A DNA stretch of 64,000 nt from positions 1 through 64,000 of the IMG/VR virus record IMGVR_UViG_3300021961_011268, one strand, 5' to 3'. Positions 46,088 to 55,567 of this stretch are shown here, piece by piece (position 1 is the stretch's first letter; the number at the start of each line of letters is the position of its first letter). Both the position numbers and the translations under genes were made by a program. The notes beneath the pieces were generated by a model. It was not told the origin of the DNA. It did no database searches and saw nothing but the letters and a program-made list of their open reading frames with translations. The DNA is from a virus.

Positions 46088-47452
46088 ATGAGTGATATTA
46101 AACTAAAATCGCCATTTGATTATCGGCTTAAAGAAGTAACACTTTCAGCTGATCGGTTTGAAAATGATATTGATATAACATCGGTAATTGCTCAACTTGA
46201 TATTTCAGAAAATATTAATCGGCCATTCCTTATCGGTAATCTCGTTATTGGAGATACGACTGGTTTATTTGAAAGAATTAATTTCGTCGGAACAGAAAAA
46301 GTCAATATTAAACTACATTTAATTGCAGAAGAACCTGTAATCATTAATAAAAATTTTCATATTACTGGTATTAATAACGTTGAACAATCAAATGAATCTT
46401 CTGGGATTTTATCTATTGAACTAATTGAAGATCATGCTTATAGAAATTATTTAGAAAATGTGAATCGGCCTTATGAAGGTAATGCGACAAAAATTATTGA
46501 AGATTGTATTAAGGAATTTCTTGATAAAGAGCTTGAAAAAATAACAGATACAAATACTGAACTTGCTCCATTGAAATGCATCATACCAAATTGGCATCCG
46601 CTTGATGTTGTTAAATGGCTAACAAAATATATGATTCGTGATTTTGGATTTCCATATTTCTTTTATTCAACAATTCATAGTGATAAAATACAAATGAATG
46701 ATTTGTTGAATATATTGAAAGCACCAGTCGTAAATAGTATTCCATTTAATTATTCTATTGCTGCAGCAGCTGAAACAAGGAATACTATTGAAGAACAATC
46801 ATATGTTATTAACGATATTGATTTTAGTTCTAACTTAAACACATTAAATAAAATACGTGAAGGTGTTGTTGGATCAACAAATCAAACAGTTGATATTATT
46901 AAAAACTCTTCATCAAGAGAAATAATACATTTTGACATATATCAAATGTTCAAAGATATTAAAGCAAATGGCGCAATCAAAGCAAATCAAGCTTATATAC
47001 CTTATGATAGTAAGGCAAAAGTTAATGATAAAATATTACACGATTATGATTCAAGACGTATATCAGAACTTGAAGTTAGTTATGTTTATGGTAAAGATAT
47101 TCTTAATTTTACAAATGTAATGGATCTTGATAAACAACTATTGGCGAAATCAATTCTCAGTTGGTTAAATGAAAATAAAGTAACAATTAAAATTCCTGGA
47201 AGAAATTTCTTAGAAACTTCAGATAGAAATGCAATTAAACTTGGCGATCAAATACAAATTAAAATTCTAAAACCAATACGAAACGGTAGTTCACTTGAGA
47301 CAGTTGAGCCCGATGGGGATATATACGATAAGAAAAGATCTGGCGAATATGTGATTCAAGCGATTCGACATATGTTTGTTTTTGATCGTTATAGTGTTGT
47401 GGCTGAATGTACTAAGTTAACCGATATAGAAAACACTTTTGAGAAAATATAA
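46088..47452 (+). CDS. 27: Baseplate hub protein gp27-like
   Basis: 454 aa with a hub-ring build: FDYRLKEVTLSADRFENDID, LDISENINRPFLIGNLVIGD, FHITGINNVEQSNESSGIL and VKWLTKYMIRDFGFPYFFYS in the middle, AIKLGDQIQIKIL and GEYVIQAIRHMFVFDRYS at the C-terminus, as in gp27/T6SS gp27-type barrels that trimerise. The next genes encode the gp5-like components that would seat on it. Similarity is by architecture and position. Confidence 0.72.
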   Translation: MSDIKLKSPFDYRLKEVTLSADRFENDIDITSVIAQLDISENINRPFLIGNLVIGDTTGLFERINFVGTEKVNIKLHLIAEEPVIINKNFHITGINNVEQSNESSGILSIELIEDHAYRNYLENVNRPYEGNATKIIEDCIKEFLDKELEKITDTNTELAPLKCIIPNWHPLDVVKWLTKYMIRDFGFPYFFYSTIHSDKIQMNDLLNILKAPVVNSIPFNYSIAAAAETRNTIEEQSYVINDIDFSSNLNTLNKIREGVVGSTNQTVDIIKNSSSREIIHFDIYQMFKDIKANGAIKANQAYIPYDSKAKVNDKILHDYDSRRISELEVSYVYGKDILNFTNVMDLDKQLLAKSILSWLNENKVTIKIPGRNFLETSDRNAIKLGDQIQIKILKPIRNGSSLETVEPDGDIYDKKRSGEYVIQAIRHMFVFDRYSVVAECTKLTDIENTFEKI

Positions 47453-48282
47453 TGCAAACATTTTATGGAGATAGTACGCGTTGGTTTATCGGTATTGTTA
47501 CGAATAATAACGACCATGAATTAAAACTAGGGCGAGTACAAGTACGTATATATGGTATTCATGATAATACAGTTGATATTGCATATAAAGATTTACCATG
47601 GGCTCAAGTATTAGTACCATCAACGGAAGATGGAACATCAGGACTTGGTTTGAGTCCAAATCTCAAAAACGGTGCTCAAGTATTTGGTATTTTTCTTGAT
47701 GGAAAACAATCACAAGCTCCTCTTATACTTGGTTCAATACCAAAAATAGAAATACCAACAATAACAAATATTGATAAAGCAATTATTAATTCAAAAGTAA
47801 ATGATAAAACTCTTGATATATCAAAAGAGCCTGTTGAGAAAATTAATAACCAAAAAAATATTGTTAAACAAGAAGGTTCTACAAATGCTGAAATAGCTTA
47901 TAATTTCTTTATTGCAAATAGTTTGTCTGCTTATGCAAGTGCAGGAATTGTTGGTTGTCTTATTACAAAGGCTGGTGCTAATTTAGATCCAACACAATTT
48001 ACAAGAAGAAATGTTGTTTATCCTATTAGTCGGCTTTCAAGATATAATAAGTTTTCACGTGAGCATAATCTTGATGCTAATACATTGAATGCAGTTTTAC
48101 AATTTATTATTTATGAAGGAAATAAATATCCAGGGTTAGGTTTCCAACAAACAGTTGAATCGACTGATATTAATAAAATTGCTACTAATTTTGGAAAAAG
48201 GTATCTTTTAATTAATAATACTAATAAACTTAAAGAATGTATTAATAATGCAAAAGATGTATATGAAAGGTTTTCTGGATAA
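47452..48282 (+). CDS. gp5-like OB-fold hub protein with degenerate tail-lysozyme domain
   Basis: N-terminal OB domain of gp5/VgrG type (WFIGIVTNNNDHELKLGRVQ, VRIYGIHD, PWAQVLVPSTEDG). From residue about 145 follows a domain like Phage_lysozyme2 (AEIAYNFFIANSLSAYASAG, IVGCLITKAGANLDPTQF). In active members the helix reads GNLMAESGxNP; here Lys-Ala stands where Glu-Ser is expected, so the catalytic Glu is absent. T4 gp5 instead has a GH24 lysozyme in the same position. 276 aa; the needle is encoded by a separate gene at 49879. Confidence 0.72.
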   Translation: MQTFYGDSTRWFIGIVTNNNDHELKLGRVQVRIYGIHDNTVDIAYKDLPWAQVLVPSTEDGTSGLGLSPNLKNGAQVFGIFLDGKQSQAPLILGSIPKIEIPTITNIDKAIINSKVNDKTLDISKEPVEKINNQKNIVKQEGSTNAEIAYNFFIANSLSAYASAGIVGCLITKAGANLDPTQFTRRNVVYPISRLSRYNKFSREHNLDANTLNAVLQFIIYEGNKYPGLGFQQTVESTDINKIATNFGKRYLLINNTNKLKECINNAKDVYERFSG

Positions 48283-49886
48283 TGGCTATATCTAAAGGTG
48301 TACTTGATACTGCAAAAAATATTGCCATTAAAAAGGCCAACGTTGCAGGATTTAAAGGGCAAGCACTTGATGCTGTATCAAATTTAAATAGTACTGCTGG
48401 CTCAATTCTGAAAGGTGCCAATGCAGTCGGTGCAGTTGAAGGAGGCGTTGCAGCACTGACTGGTAATGTATCACAGCTCACTGATGCCGTACCTGGTCTT
48501 AAAACGGCAATTGGTGGTGGAACAACTGGTGATATTGAAAAGATTACTGGCACTATTGCAGGTGCCGGATTGAATGTTGCAATCGCCGGAGGATCAGGAT
48601 CTGGCGCAATTAGTGAAATGCTGAAGGCTGGAGAAGGAGTAGTCTCTGGATTACTTGGTTCTGTATCGACTGGACTTGGTGGATTTACTGGTATTTTAAG
48701 TAAAGTTTCTGGGCTTGGTGCAGGAAATGTTCTTGGCGACCTGGCAAAAAATGCAGGTGGTATTCTTGGAGGAGCAGCAGCTGCTCTTACTCAAAATTTA
48801 GATCGACTTACAAATGTTGGTATCGGTCAACCAATTAAAGATCTTATCGAAAAAACATCAGGAAATATTGGTAATGTTCTAATTGCAATTACGGCTAACC
48901 AGGGTAAACTATTACCAAATGACGTAAAAGATTTGATTGGTAAAGTAGATAGTGGTAATCTTACCGATGCTTCAAAAATATTAGGTGATAAAATTCAATC
49001 TGGTAGTGAACTCATTAATAATCTTGAAAATTTGGGTGATAAAGATATAAAAAATCTATCAGATGCAGAAAAAGCCGAATTGGCAAAAGAATTAGATAAA
49101 GATCCTGCTCTTAGACAACAATATATTGAAAAGTCATTAAGTAATATTAAAACAAATGCGGCTGATAATGTCGAAAAAGGCAAAAGTAATAATACTGCTG
49201 CTGGTCAAAGTACTTCTCCAGATAAACAAATTGGCGCTAAAGATTCAACTTGGAATGGTGATAATACAAGTGATAATCGTCATTTTGATATTGTAACAAG
49301 TTTTGAAGAACTTGAATCAGAACTCAAAGCCACAGAAAGAGATATTACAGAAGTTATTGTAAATTGGACTGAGAGCTATAATAATGATGGCTTAACTCCA
49401 AATGATATATTTAAAGAAATTAAAAGTCGTGCTTCAAATGGATATTGGCATTTCCTCATCTTTCCAAATGGGACAATAACAAAATTTGCACCAATTGGTG
49501 AAGTAACAAATCATACCTCTTTTGGCGGATGGAAACGTGGAGATACTGCAACACTTTATATTCCAAATAGAGATTCACACAATAAATATAGTATTGGTGT
49601 TGCTTTTGTTGGTGGACTTGATGATGAGAAGAATACTTTTCTCACGCAAAAACATTATGAATCATTTTCTAAATTTATGAGAACATTTTATAAAGTATAT
49701 CCAGGCGGACAGGCCTGGGGCGCGCGGGATCTGATTGGACTTGACCAAGGTTATGAAGCACCTGGCTTTGATGTTCAAGATTATGTTCGAACTATATTTA
49801 ATAAAGTAAATACAACAAAAGAAACTGAAGCAGCCTTAGGTGCAAAAGAATTAATAGCAAAAATGATTGAGAATGCAAATGGCTAA
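48282..49886 (+). CDS. Hub-associated protein with degenerate amidase/PGRP domain
   Basis: Residues 1-200 are Gly/Ala/Ser-rich and helical, with repeated GAISEMLKAGEGVVSGLLGS-type segments, as in membrane-active or tape-like tail proteins. Residues about 345-515 resemble amidase_2/PGRP: ITEVIVNWTES, GYWHFLIFPNGTITK, SIGVAFVGG, WGARDLIGLDQ and EAPGFDVQDYV. Compared with T7 lysozyme, zinc ligands His17, His122 and Cys130 are replaced by Asn, Ala and Ala, so hydrolysis is improbable but peptidoglycan binding may remain. 534 aa, placed between gp5-like and needle genes. Confidence 0.65.
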   Translation: MAISKGVLDTAKNIAIKKANVAGFKGQALDAVSNLNSTAGSILKGANAVGAVEGGVAALTGNVSQLTDAVPGLKTAIGGGTTGDIEKITGTIAGAGLNVAIAGGSGSGAISEMLKAGEGVVSGLLGSVSTGLGGFTGILSKVSGLGAGNVLGDLAKNAGGILGGAAAALTQNLDRLTNVGIGQPIKDLIEKTSGNIGNVLIAITANQGKLLPNDVKDLIGKVDSGNLTDASKILGDKIQSGSELINNLENLGDKDIKNLSDAEKAELAKELDKDPALRQQYIEKSLSNIKTNAADNVEKGKSNNTAAGQSTSPDKQIGAKDSTWNGDNTSDNRHFDIVTSFEELESELKATERDITEVIVNWTESYNNDGLTPNDIFKEIKSRASNGYWHFLIFPNGTITKFAPIGEVTNHTSFGGWKRGDTATLYIPNRDSHNKYSIGVAFVGGLDDEKNTFLTQKHYESFSKFMRTFYKVYPGGQAWGARDLIGLDQGYEAPGFDVQDYVRTIFNKVNTTKETEAALGAKELIAKMIENANG

Positions 49887-51888
49887 AACATTTGAAAATG
49901 ATGGGTTTATTGATCCAACTTTCCAATATCCTACTCAAGAATATTGGCTTAAGCCAAGTACAAATATATCGAATTATGCAGGTAAAAGTCATATATTAAA
50001 TTATGGTGGTTCATATTCTAATATTAATATGAATTTTACTTATAATACAAATTCTGTCTACACTCAATGTAATACAAAAGAAACTGCTTCTGGTCATATA
50101 ATACAATATGATGATACTCTTGGACGTGAACGCGTATTGATTAAGCATCGTTCAGGATCTGGTCTTGAAATGAGACCTGATGGTACCATTCTTGTTTCAA
50201 GTACAAATAAGCATGTACTTACCGTTGCTGCAGATCAAACTATAATTGTTGAAGGTAATGCTAATCTTATTTATAATGGCAATCTCAATGTTGATGTCAT
50301 AGGCGATTATACTATGAATATTGGTGGTAATTATAACATTGACGTGATGGGTAACGTTCAGGAAAAATTAAAAGGCCGAAGAGATACTGAAGTTGAATTA
50401 ACCCAAACTCTTGATCTCAAAGAGAATTATGAATTAACTGTACTTGGTAATCAAACAGCGACAACTCTTGGTAATATGACTTCACTCATCAAAGGTAATG
50501 GCAAAAATCATATTAATGGATCTTCAGAATATTTTGTTGGTGGTGCTCTTCGTATTACGGCAGAAGATTCATGTTCAATGTCTTCAGAAAATATTAATAT
50601 TGGTGCAACTGATATAAGCCTCTTTGGTACGACTGGTACAATTGGCGGTGATGAAGTCATTATGTATACTAAAAATATTTTTGCCCAAAAGAGTGTTCAT
50701 GCCGAAACTATGAAAGCAACCAAAACCATTTATGCAGATAAAAGTGTTCATGCTGAGACGATGCAAGTCACTGATACCTTTATTGGTGATCTCAAAGGAA
50801 CTGCAGAAAAAGCAATCACTGCTGATGTAACGAATTCTCAGGGTTATGCTGAAAATGAGCAAGGAACAGCTGCTGGCTTTAGTATTACTGATACTGCTGC
50901 AGATGAAACTCCAACTGATAGCGATCAGACTGCATTGCCAACAGCAGGAATTATGACCGCTTATCTCAATACTTCTGACAAAGGTATTAAAAGAGTCAAT
51001 ATTGATCCAGGTGATGGATTGAAAAACTCAATAGATCTTTCGGCCGAAACGGATCAGGTGATTCGTAGACAATTGACAACTGGTGAGGTAAGAGCAAGAT
51101 TAAGAAATCCTGCAAATGTCAATGCTTCAAACTTTATAACAAAACAATTGTCTGATGGTGTCTTATCGCAAGATTATGCAATCACAGTTCCACCTGGAGA
51201 AGTTGGAAGAATTGTATCAAAAGATGGTGGAATTATTCGAGGCCAAGATATTGTTACAACTCAAAATGCCGCATATGGTAAATTTGTACCAGGTCCAAAA
51301 CTATTTAAAAATATACCTGATCCACAATATATCATTACTGATTCAAGTATCATTACGCCATCAACAAGATTGTCAGATAAATATACACTTGCTAAATTCC
51401 TTTCAGGGCAAGGTAATAAAGTAACACTCAATCATATTGTTGATAATACTGCAAGGATTTCAATTGCTCGAAATTTACAACAACAAATAAATGCTATTAA
51501 TGTATTTCATGACACTCTACGTTTTATGAATTATCGTCTTGTCATTATAGAATCTCTATATCAAACAGGACCGGGTGAATCAGCTTCTGATATTGCATCA
51601 TTAGCTACAAATGGTCAATCAGTAGTGTATCAAGTAATTAATGATCTTGGACAAGTTGATCTTCCAAAAACATTTGAACTTGCCGAATATTGGAAAAGTT
51701 TTGTTCAATTTGATAAATGTATTCTTGATTATGATAATTATAATCCAGATGGAAGTCTTTCAGCTCAGATTGTTTTAACTATGCCAAACATAAGTACAAC
51801 TTATGAAGCTTCTTATTCAAATAAAATTGAAACAAGATATAATAATAAAACACAATCAAGTTCAGACTTTGTTGAAATAAAGTTATAA
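49879..51888 (+). CDS. gp5 C-terminal-type needle/beta-helix hub protein
   Basis: ATG 49879 chosen over ATG 49873 and TTG 49867 because the SD-like GAG lies at 49869-49871 and the family begins MAKTF. Residues 85-280 form the beta-prism needle (MRPDGTILVSSTNKHVLTVA, GDYTMNIGGNYNIDVMGNVQ, TVLGNQTATTLGNM) as in T4 gp5 C-terminal and VgrG spikes. The C-terminal 300 residues are extra (TAGIMTAYLNTSDKGIKRVN and beyond) and might be a fibre-like or membrane-contacting part. So the T4 gp5 is split into three genes here. Confidence 0.75.
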   Translation: MAKTFENDGFIDPTFQYPTQEYWLKPSTNISNYAGKSHILNYGGSYSNINMNFTYNTNSVYTQCNTKETASGHIIQYDDTLGRERVLIKHRSGSGLEMRPDGTILVSSTNKHVLTVAADQTIIVEGNANLIYNGNLNVDVIGDYTMNIGGNYNIDVMGNVQEKLKGRRDTEVELTQTLDLKENYELTVLGNQTATTLGNMTSLIKGNGKNHINGSSEYFVGGALRITAEDSCSMSSENINIGATDISLFGTTGTIGGDEVIMYTKNIFAQKSVHAETMKATKTIYADKSVHAETMQVTDTFIGDLKGTAEKAITADVTNSQGYAENEQGTAAGFSITDTAADETPTDSDQTALPTAGIMTAYLNTSDKGIKRVNIDPGDGLKNSIDLSAETDQVIRRQLTTGEVRARLRNPANVNASNFITKQLSDGVLSQDYAITVPPGEVGRIVSKDGGIIRGQDIVTTQNAAYGKFVPGPKLFKNIPDPQYIITDSSIITPSTRLSDKYTLAKFLSGQGNKVTLNHIVDNTARISIARNLQQQINAINVFHDTLRFMNYRLVIIESLYQTGPGESASDIASLATNGQSVVYQVINDLGQVDLPKTFELAEYWKSFVQFDKCILDYDNYNPDGSLSAQIVLTMPNISTTYEASYSNKIETRYNNKTQSSSDFVEIKL

Positions 51889-51891
51889 ATA
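51884..51891 (+). promoter_or_regulatory. Late-type promoter TATAAATA before gp25
   Basis: Exact octamer overlapping the upstream stop codon, 20 bases before the ATG at 51912. Confidence 0.5.
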
Positions 51892-51911
51892 GATAAAAAT
51901 AAAGGCAAGAA

Positions 51912-52355
51912 ATGGTTAATAAAGTTTTTAGCGTTGAAGATGGCAATCAGCAGACAACAAGTGCAGTCACTGCTCGTAAACGCCTATATAAAGATATTGA
52001 TTTATCATTCGCAAAAGCTCCATCAAATGATGTATATAAAAAGACCGATCTTGCTTCTATAAAACAAGCAATAAAAAATTTATTATTGACAAACAATTTC
52101 GAAAAGCCGTTTAATCCAAACTTTGGTGCAAATATAAGAGCTTTACTTTTTGATCTTGCTGATGGAAGGCTTGAATCAAAAGCAAGAGAAAAAATTCAAT
52201 TCGCAATTAATAAATATGAACCAAGAGTTGAAATAATGAAAATTAAAGTAGAACCAGAACCAGATCGAAATGACGTGAGAATACAAGTGAATCTCAAAAT
52301 AAGAAATTCAAGTACTACGTTCGATATAAGTACTTCATTAAACAGGTTAAGATAA
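51912..52355 (+). CDS. 25: Baseplate wedge protein gp25
   Basis: RLYKDIDLSFAKAPSNDVYK, KTDLASIKQAIKNLLLTNNF and EKPFNPNFGANIRALLFDLA are the gp25 pattern, which is also shared with T6SS TssE. 147 aa versus 132 in T4. It connects wedges with the sheath; the former lysozyme annotation of this family does not imply activity. Its stop overlaps the gp6 ATG by one base. Confidence 0.92.
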   Translation: MVNKVFSVEDGNQQTTSAVTARKRLYKDIDLSFAKAPSNDVYKKTDLASIKQAIKNLLLTNNFEKPFNPNFGANIRALLFDLADGRLESKAREKIQFAINKYEPRVEIMKIKVEPEPDRNDVRIQVNLKIRNSSTTFDISTSLNRLR

Positions 52356-54160
52356 TGGCAACAAATATTTCATCATCAAGATTAGACTTCAATAATATTA
52401 AGAATCGTCTTAAAACTTTTCTTGCAGCAAAAAGCGAATTTACTGATTATGATTTTGAAGCCTCAGGACTTAATAACATTCTTGATGTGTTGGCATATAA
52501 TACTCATTTCAATGGATTAACTGCAAACTTTGCATTGAATGAATCATTTCTCAACACTGCACAATTAAGAAGTTCAATTGTTTCGCACGCTGAAACTCTT
52601 GGATATACACCAAGATCAATTACAGCTTCTATTGCCTATCTTAATTTATCACTTGATCTTACCGGTGTTGCAAATCGTCCATCTACAATTACAATTCCAA
52701 GATATACAGCATTCACTTCATCAGTTGCTGGTGTATCTTATACCTTTAGAACTATAGCATCTTATACAGCGCCTGATGATGGTACAGGTAGTTATACATT
52801 TGTGACTGCAGAAGGTTCAACATCAATTCCTGTTTATCAAGGTACAGAAAGAACAAAAACATTTTTTGTTGGAGATATTACTGATCGTCAACTTTATGTA
52901 ATACCTGACAACACAATTGATACAACAACACTTGATGTAAAGGTATATGCTTCACCAACATCTTCTTCATACACAACATATACGCTTCTCGATAATGCAA
53001 CTTCAGTTGGTGTTGATAGTACATATTATTCTATACACGAAGCACCAAATGGATTCTATGAAATACATTTTTCTGATGGTATTACCTTTGGTACCGCACC
53101 TATTTCAGGCAATAAAATTGTAATTAATTATTTATCAACAGTTGGCGCAGATGCAAATGGTGGTAGTACCTTTGCGCCAGTCTCTCAAGTGACAGTAAAT
53201 GCTGTAAATTATAATCTTGGAGTCGTAACAGTAGCAAACTCATCGTCAGGCGCATCAAAAGAAGATAGTGAAGCAATTCGGCTAAATGCTCCAATTGCGT
53301 TTGCTGCTCAACAAAGGCTTGTGACAGCTGATGATTATAAAGCATTAATATTGAAAAGATATTCTGTTGCAACGGATGTAAGTTCATGGGGTGGACAAGA
53401 TAATGTCCCTGTTGATTATGGTAAAGTATACATTTCAATTAAATATGTTGATGGAACAGCTGCTGCAACAAAAACCGCAACTGAATCATCAATCACAACA
53501 AATTTGGTGAATAAACTCGGTGTTATGTCAATCACTCCAGTTTATGTTGAGCCAATCAATACATATATTGAAACTAAAACAACTTTCCGTTATGACCCAA
53601 GTGCTACAAATATTACAAGGAATACACTTTCTTCAAATATACAAACAGTGATTAATAATTATTTCACAAATAATTTAAAAAAATTCAATACGACATTTAG
53701 AAAATCAAATCTTCTTACTTTGATTGATGATGTCGATCCAGGTGTGTTAAACTCAAAAATGAGTATTGTAATGAATCAAAGAGTAACACCAACTCTTGGT
53801 GTCAGTCAATCACATACTGTAATTTTTCCAGTTGCGCTTCCTTCACCAGATGATGTCAATTATATTATCACATCATCTTATTTTACAGTAAATTCGCAAT
53901 TATGTAATATTCGTAATTTATTAGGTAGTACTAAATTGCAACTTGTAAACCAATCAAGTCAAGTAGTGATTGATAATCTTGGCTCTTATAATACAAACGG
54001 TACAGTAAATATTGAAGGACTTACTATCAATTCAATGGTAGGTTCAACCTTTAAATTGAAAGCAGTGCCGGCAAATGAAAGTACAATTACTCCATTAAGA
54101 AATTATATTATCGATAATGATATTGATGATTCATATGTAACAGGTGTTACTGAGACATAA
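52355..54160 (+). CDS. 6: Baseplate wedge protein gp6 (baseplate J-like)
   Basis: LDFNNIKNRLKTFLAAKSEF, LNNILDVLAYNTHFNGLTAN, LNESFLNTAQLRSSIVSHAE, TLGYTPRS is the gp6 N-terminal segment; the middle FAAQQRLVTADDYKALILKR is the baseplate-J motif. 601 aa versus 660 in T4. gp6 dimers form the inner baseplate ring with gp7 and gp53. Direct continuation of the gp25 operon. Confidence 0.92.
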   Translation: MATNISSSRLDFNNIKNRLKTFLAAKSEFTDYDFEASGLNNILDVLAYNTHFNGLTANFALNESFLNTAQLRSSIVSHAETLGYTPRSITASIAYLNLSLDLTGVANRPSTITIPRYTAFTSSVAGVSYTFRTIASYTAPDDGTGSYTFVTAEGSTSIPVYQGTERTKTFFVGDITDRQLYVIPDNTIDTTTLDVKVYASPTSSSYTTYTLLDNATSVGVDSTYYSIHEAPNGFYEIHFSDGITFGTAPISGNKIVINYLSTVGADANGGSTFAPVSQVTVNAVNYNLGVVTVANSSSGASKEDSEAIRLNAPIAFAAQQRLVTADDYKALILKRYSVATDVSSWGGQDNVPVDYGKVYISIKYVDGTAAATKTATESSITTNLVNKLGVMSITPVYVEPINTYIETKTTFRYDPSATNITRNTLSSNIQTVINNYFTNNLKKFNTTFRKSNLLTLIDDVDPGVLNSKMSIVMNQRVTPTLGVSQSHTVIFPVALPSPDDVNYIITSSYFTVNSQLCNIRNLLGSTKLQLVNQSSQVVIDNLGSYNTNGTVNIEGLTINSMVGSTFKLKAVPANESTITPLRNYIIDNDIDDSYVTGVTET

Positions 54161-54163
54161 TAT

Positions 54164-55108
54164 ATGAAACAACGTACAAATACATTTTTTAATCGTAAGG
54201 CAATTGACTTTAGAACTAGTCGTGTTGAAGATGTTTTACCGGATTATTTTAAAGAAGATTATCCAAATCTTATTAAATTCCTTGATTATTATTATGACTT
54301 TATGGATTCAGATGGAACTCATGCTTTTAATAGCGAAATCTATGAATTATTTCGTGCAAAAGATATTGAATCAACTTCACTAGCTTTACTTGATAATATA
54401 TTTAAAGAAATTGGTCTCGGTGCAAGTCAAAAATATTTTACAAATCCCAGACAGGTTGCTGCATTTTTAGCAAAATTTTATCGTATCAAAGGTTCACTTT
54501 ATTCAGCTGAAGGTTTCTTTCGAACATTCTTTAATGAACAACCAACTATTTCTTATCCAAAAGAAAATATATTTATTGTTAGTGAATCTCAAATAGGTAC
54601 AGAATCACAACGTTTTATTATTAATAATGACATATATCAAATCTTTTCTATCTTAATCAAGATGTCTAGACCAGTATCACAATGGAAAGATTTGTATAAA
54701 AGATTTGCGCATCCAGCAGGTTGGTATTTTGCTGGAGAAGTACTACTTGAAGGTGTTGGTGATCTTATTGATTCAGATGGAATGCCATTATCAATACCAG
54801 ATGAAGGGGCTAATTTATTCCAAGTAGATAATTCAGCTTCGTTCACTCTATCACCATTTACTTCGATTTCAGCAATCTACCCAGATGGTGCTGATTCTGA
54901 TGCTATTGATGAACGACTTGATTTGAATACAATTATTGACATATATGATTCAGCAACAATCGCAACATTAGATAGAATGTATGACAATATTGAAGATGTA
55001 ATTGATCTCATATCACCGACAATGGACGAAGACTCTGATGGATCAACCAAACCAATTAAAATGTCAAATATATTTGAACGTATGGATAAAGATAATTTTG
55101 ACAATTAA
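54164..55108 (+). CDS. Baseplate wedge-region structural protein, 314 aa
   Basis: The N-terminal part RVEDVLPDYFKEDYPNLIKF, LDYYYDFMDSDG, LLDNIFKEIGLGASQKYF and FLAKFYRIKGSLYSAEGFFR resembles the helical start of a baseplate wedge protein in marine T4-like phages that takes the place of gp7. The C-terminal 100 residues are acidic with repeated Asp/Ser (GDLIDSDGMPLSIPDEG). Position between gp6 and gp8 supports a gp7-type role, but T4 gp7 is three times longer. Confidence 0.62.
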   Translation: MKQRTNTFFNRKAIDFRTSRVEDVLPDYFKEDYPNLIKFLDYYYDFMDSDGTHAFNSEIYELFRAKDIESTSLALLDNIFKEIGLGASQKYFTNPRQVAAFLAKFYRIKGSLYSAEGFFRTFFNEQPTISYPKENIFIVSESQIGTESQRFIINNDIYQIFSILIKMSRPVSQWKDLYKRFAHPAGWYFAGEVLLEGVGDLIDSDGMPLSIPDEGANLFQVDNSASFTLSPFTSISAIYPDGADSDAIDERLDLNTIIDIYDSATIATLDRMYDNIEDVIDLISPTMDEDSDGSTKPIKMSNIFERMDKDNFDN

Positions 55109-55121
55109 TATGAATATTTAT

Positions 55122-55129
55122 TATAAATA
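55122..55129 (+). promoter_or_regulatory. Late-type promoter TATAAATA
   Basis: Exact octamer in the 42-base gap, 21 bases before ATG 55151. Confidence 0.5.
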
Positions 55130-55150
55130 GATGTAATAAAAGGATTACAA

Positions 55151-55555
55151 ATGGCAAGGCAAAATATAGGAATTGGTTCTTCAGCAAATGACGGGACTGG
55201 AGATACGCTTCGAGAAGCAGGAACAAAGTTGAATGCCAACTTTACCGAGCTTTATGAAACTCTTGGCGGTCCTATTGGTGTAAGTACAATTACAGCAAAT
55301 GGTGCAGTTTCAACTACTGCAGGTTATATTATATGTAATAAAGGAAGTGCACTTGCCCTTACTCTTGCCGATGGAATAGTTGTTGGTGAAACAAAAGTAT
55401 TCACAAATAAAGGTGCTGGTGCCGCAACGGTTACCCCAGCAAACTTTGCTCAAGGCACTTCATTTGCTCTTGCTCAATATGATGGTTGTACTGTCATTTG
55501 GGATGGATCAAATTGGTATTTAATTGGTAACCAAGGTGAAATTACAGTAGCTTAA
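55151..55555 (+). CDS. Virion-associated beta protein, 134 aa
   Basis: Begins RQNIGIGSSANDGTGDTLRE, AGTKLNANFTELYETLG, a start typical of fibre/baseplate-associated proteins in marine T4-like phages, followed by a beta-rich domain (AGYIICNKGSALALTLADGI, GCTVIWDGSNWYLIGNQ) like those in trimeric fibre caps. Probably a structural decoration or fibre adaptor. SD AAAGGA at 55138. Confidence 0.65.
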   Translation: MARQNIGIGSSANDGTGDTLREAGTKLNANFTELYETLGGPIGVSTITANGAVSTTAGYIICNKGSALALTLADGIVVGETKVFTNKGAGAATVTPANFAQGTSFALAQYDGCTVIWDGSNWYLIGNQGEITVA

Positions 55556-55567
55556 TAGGAATAAAAA

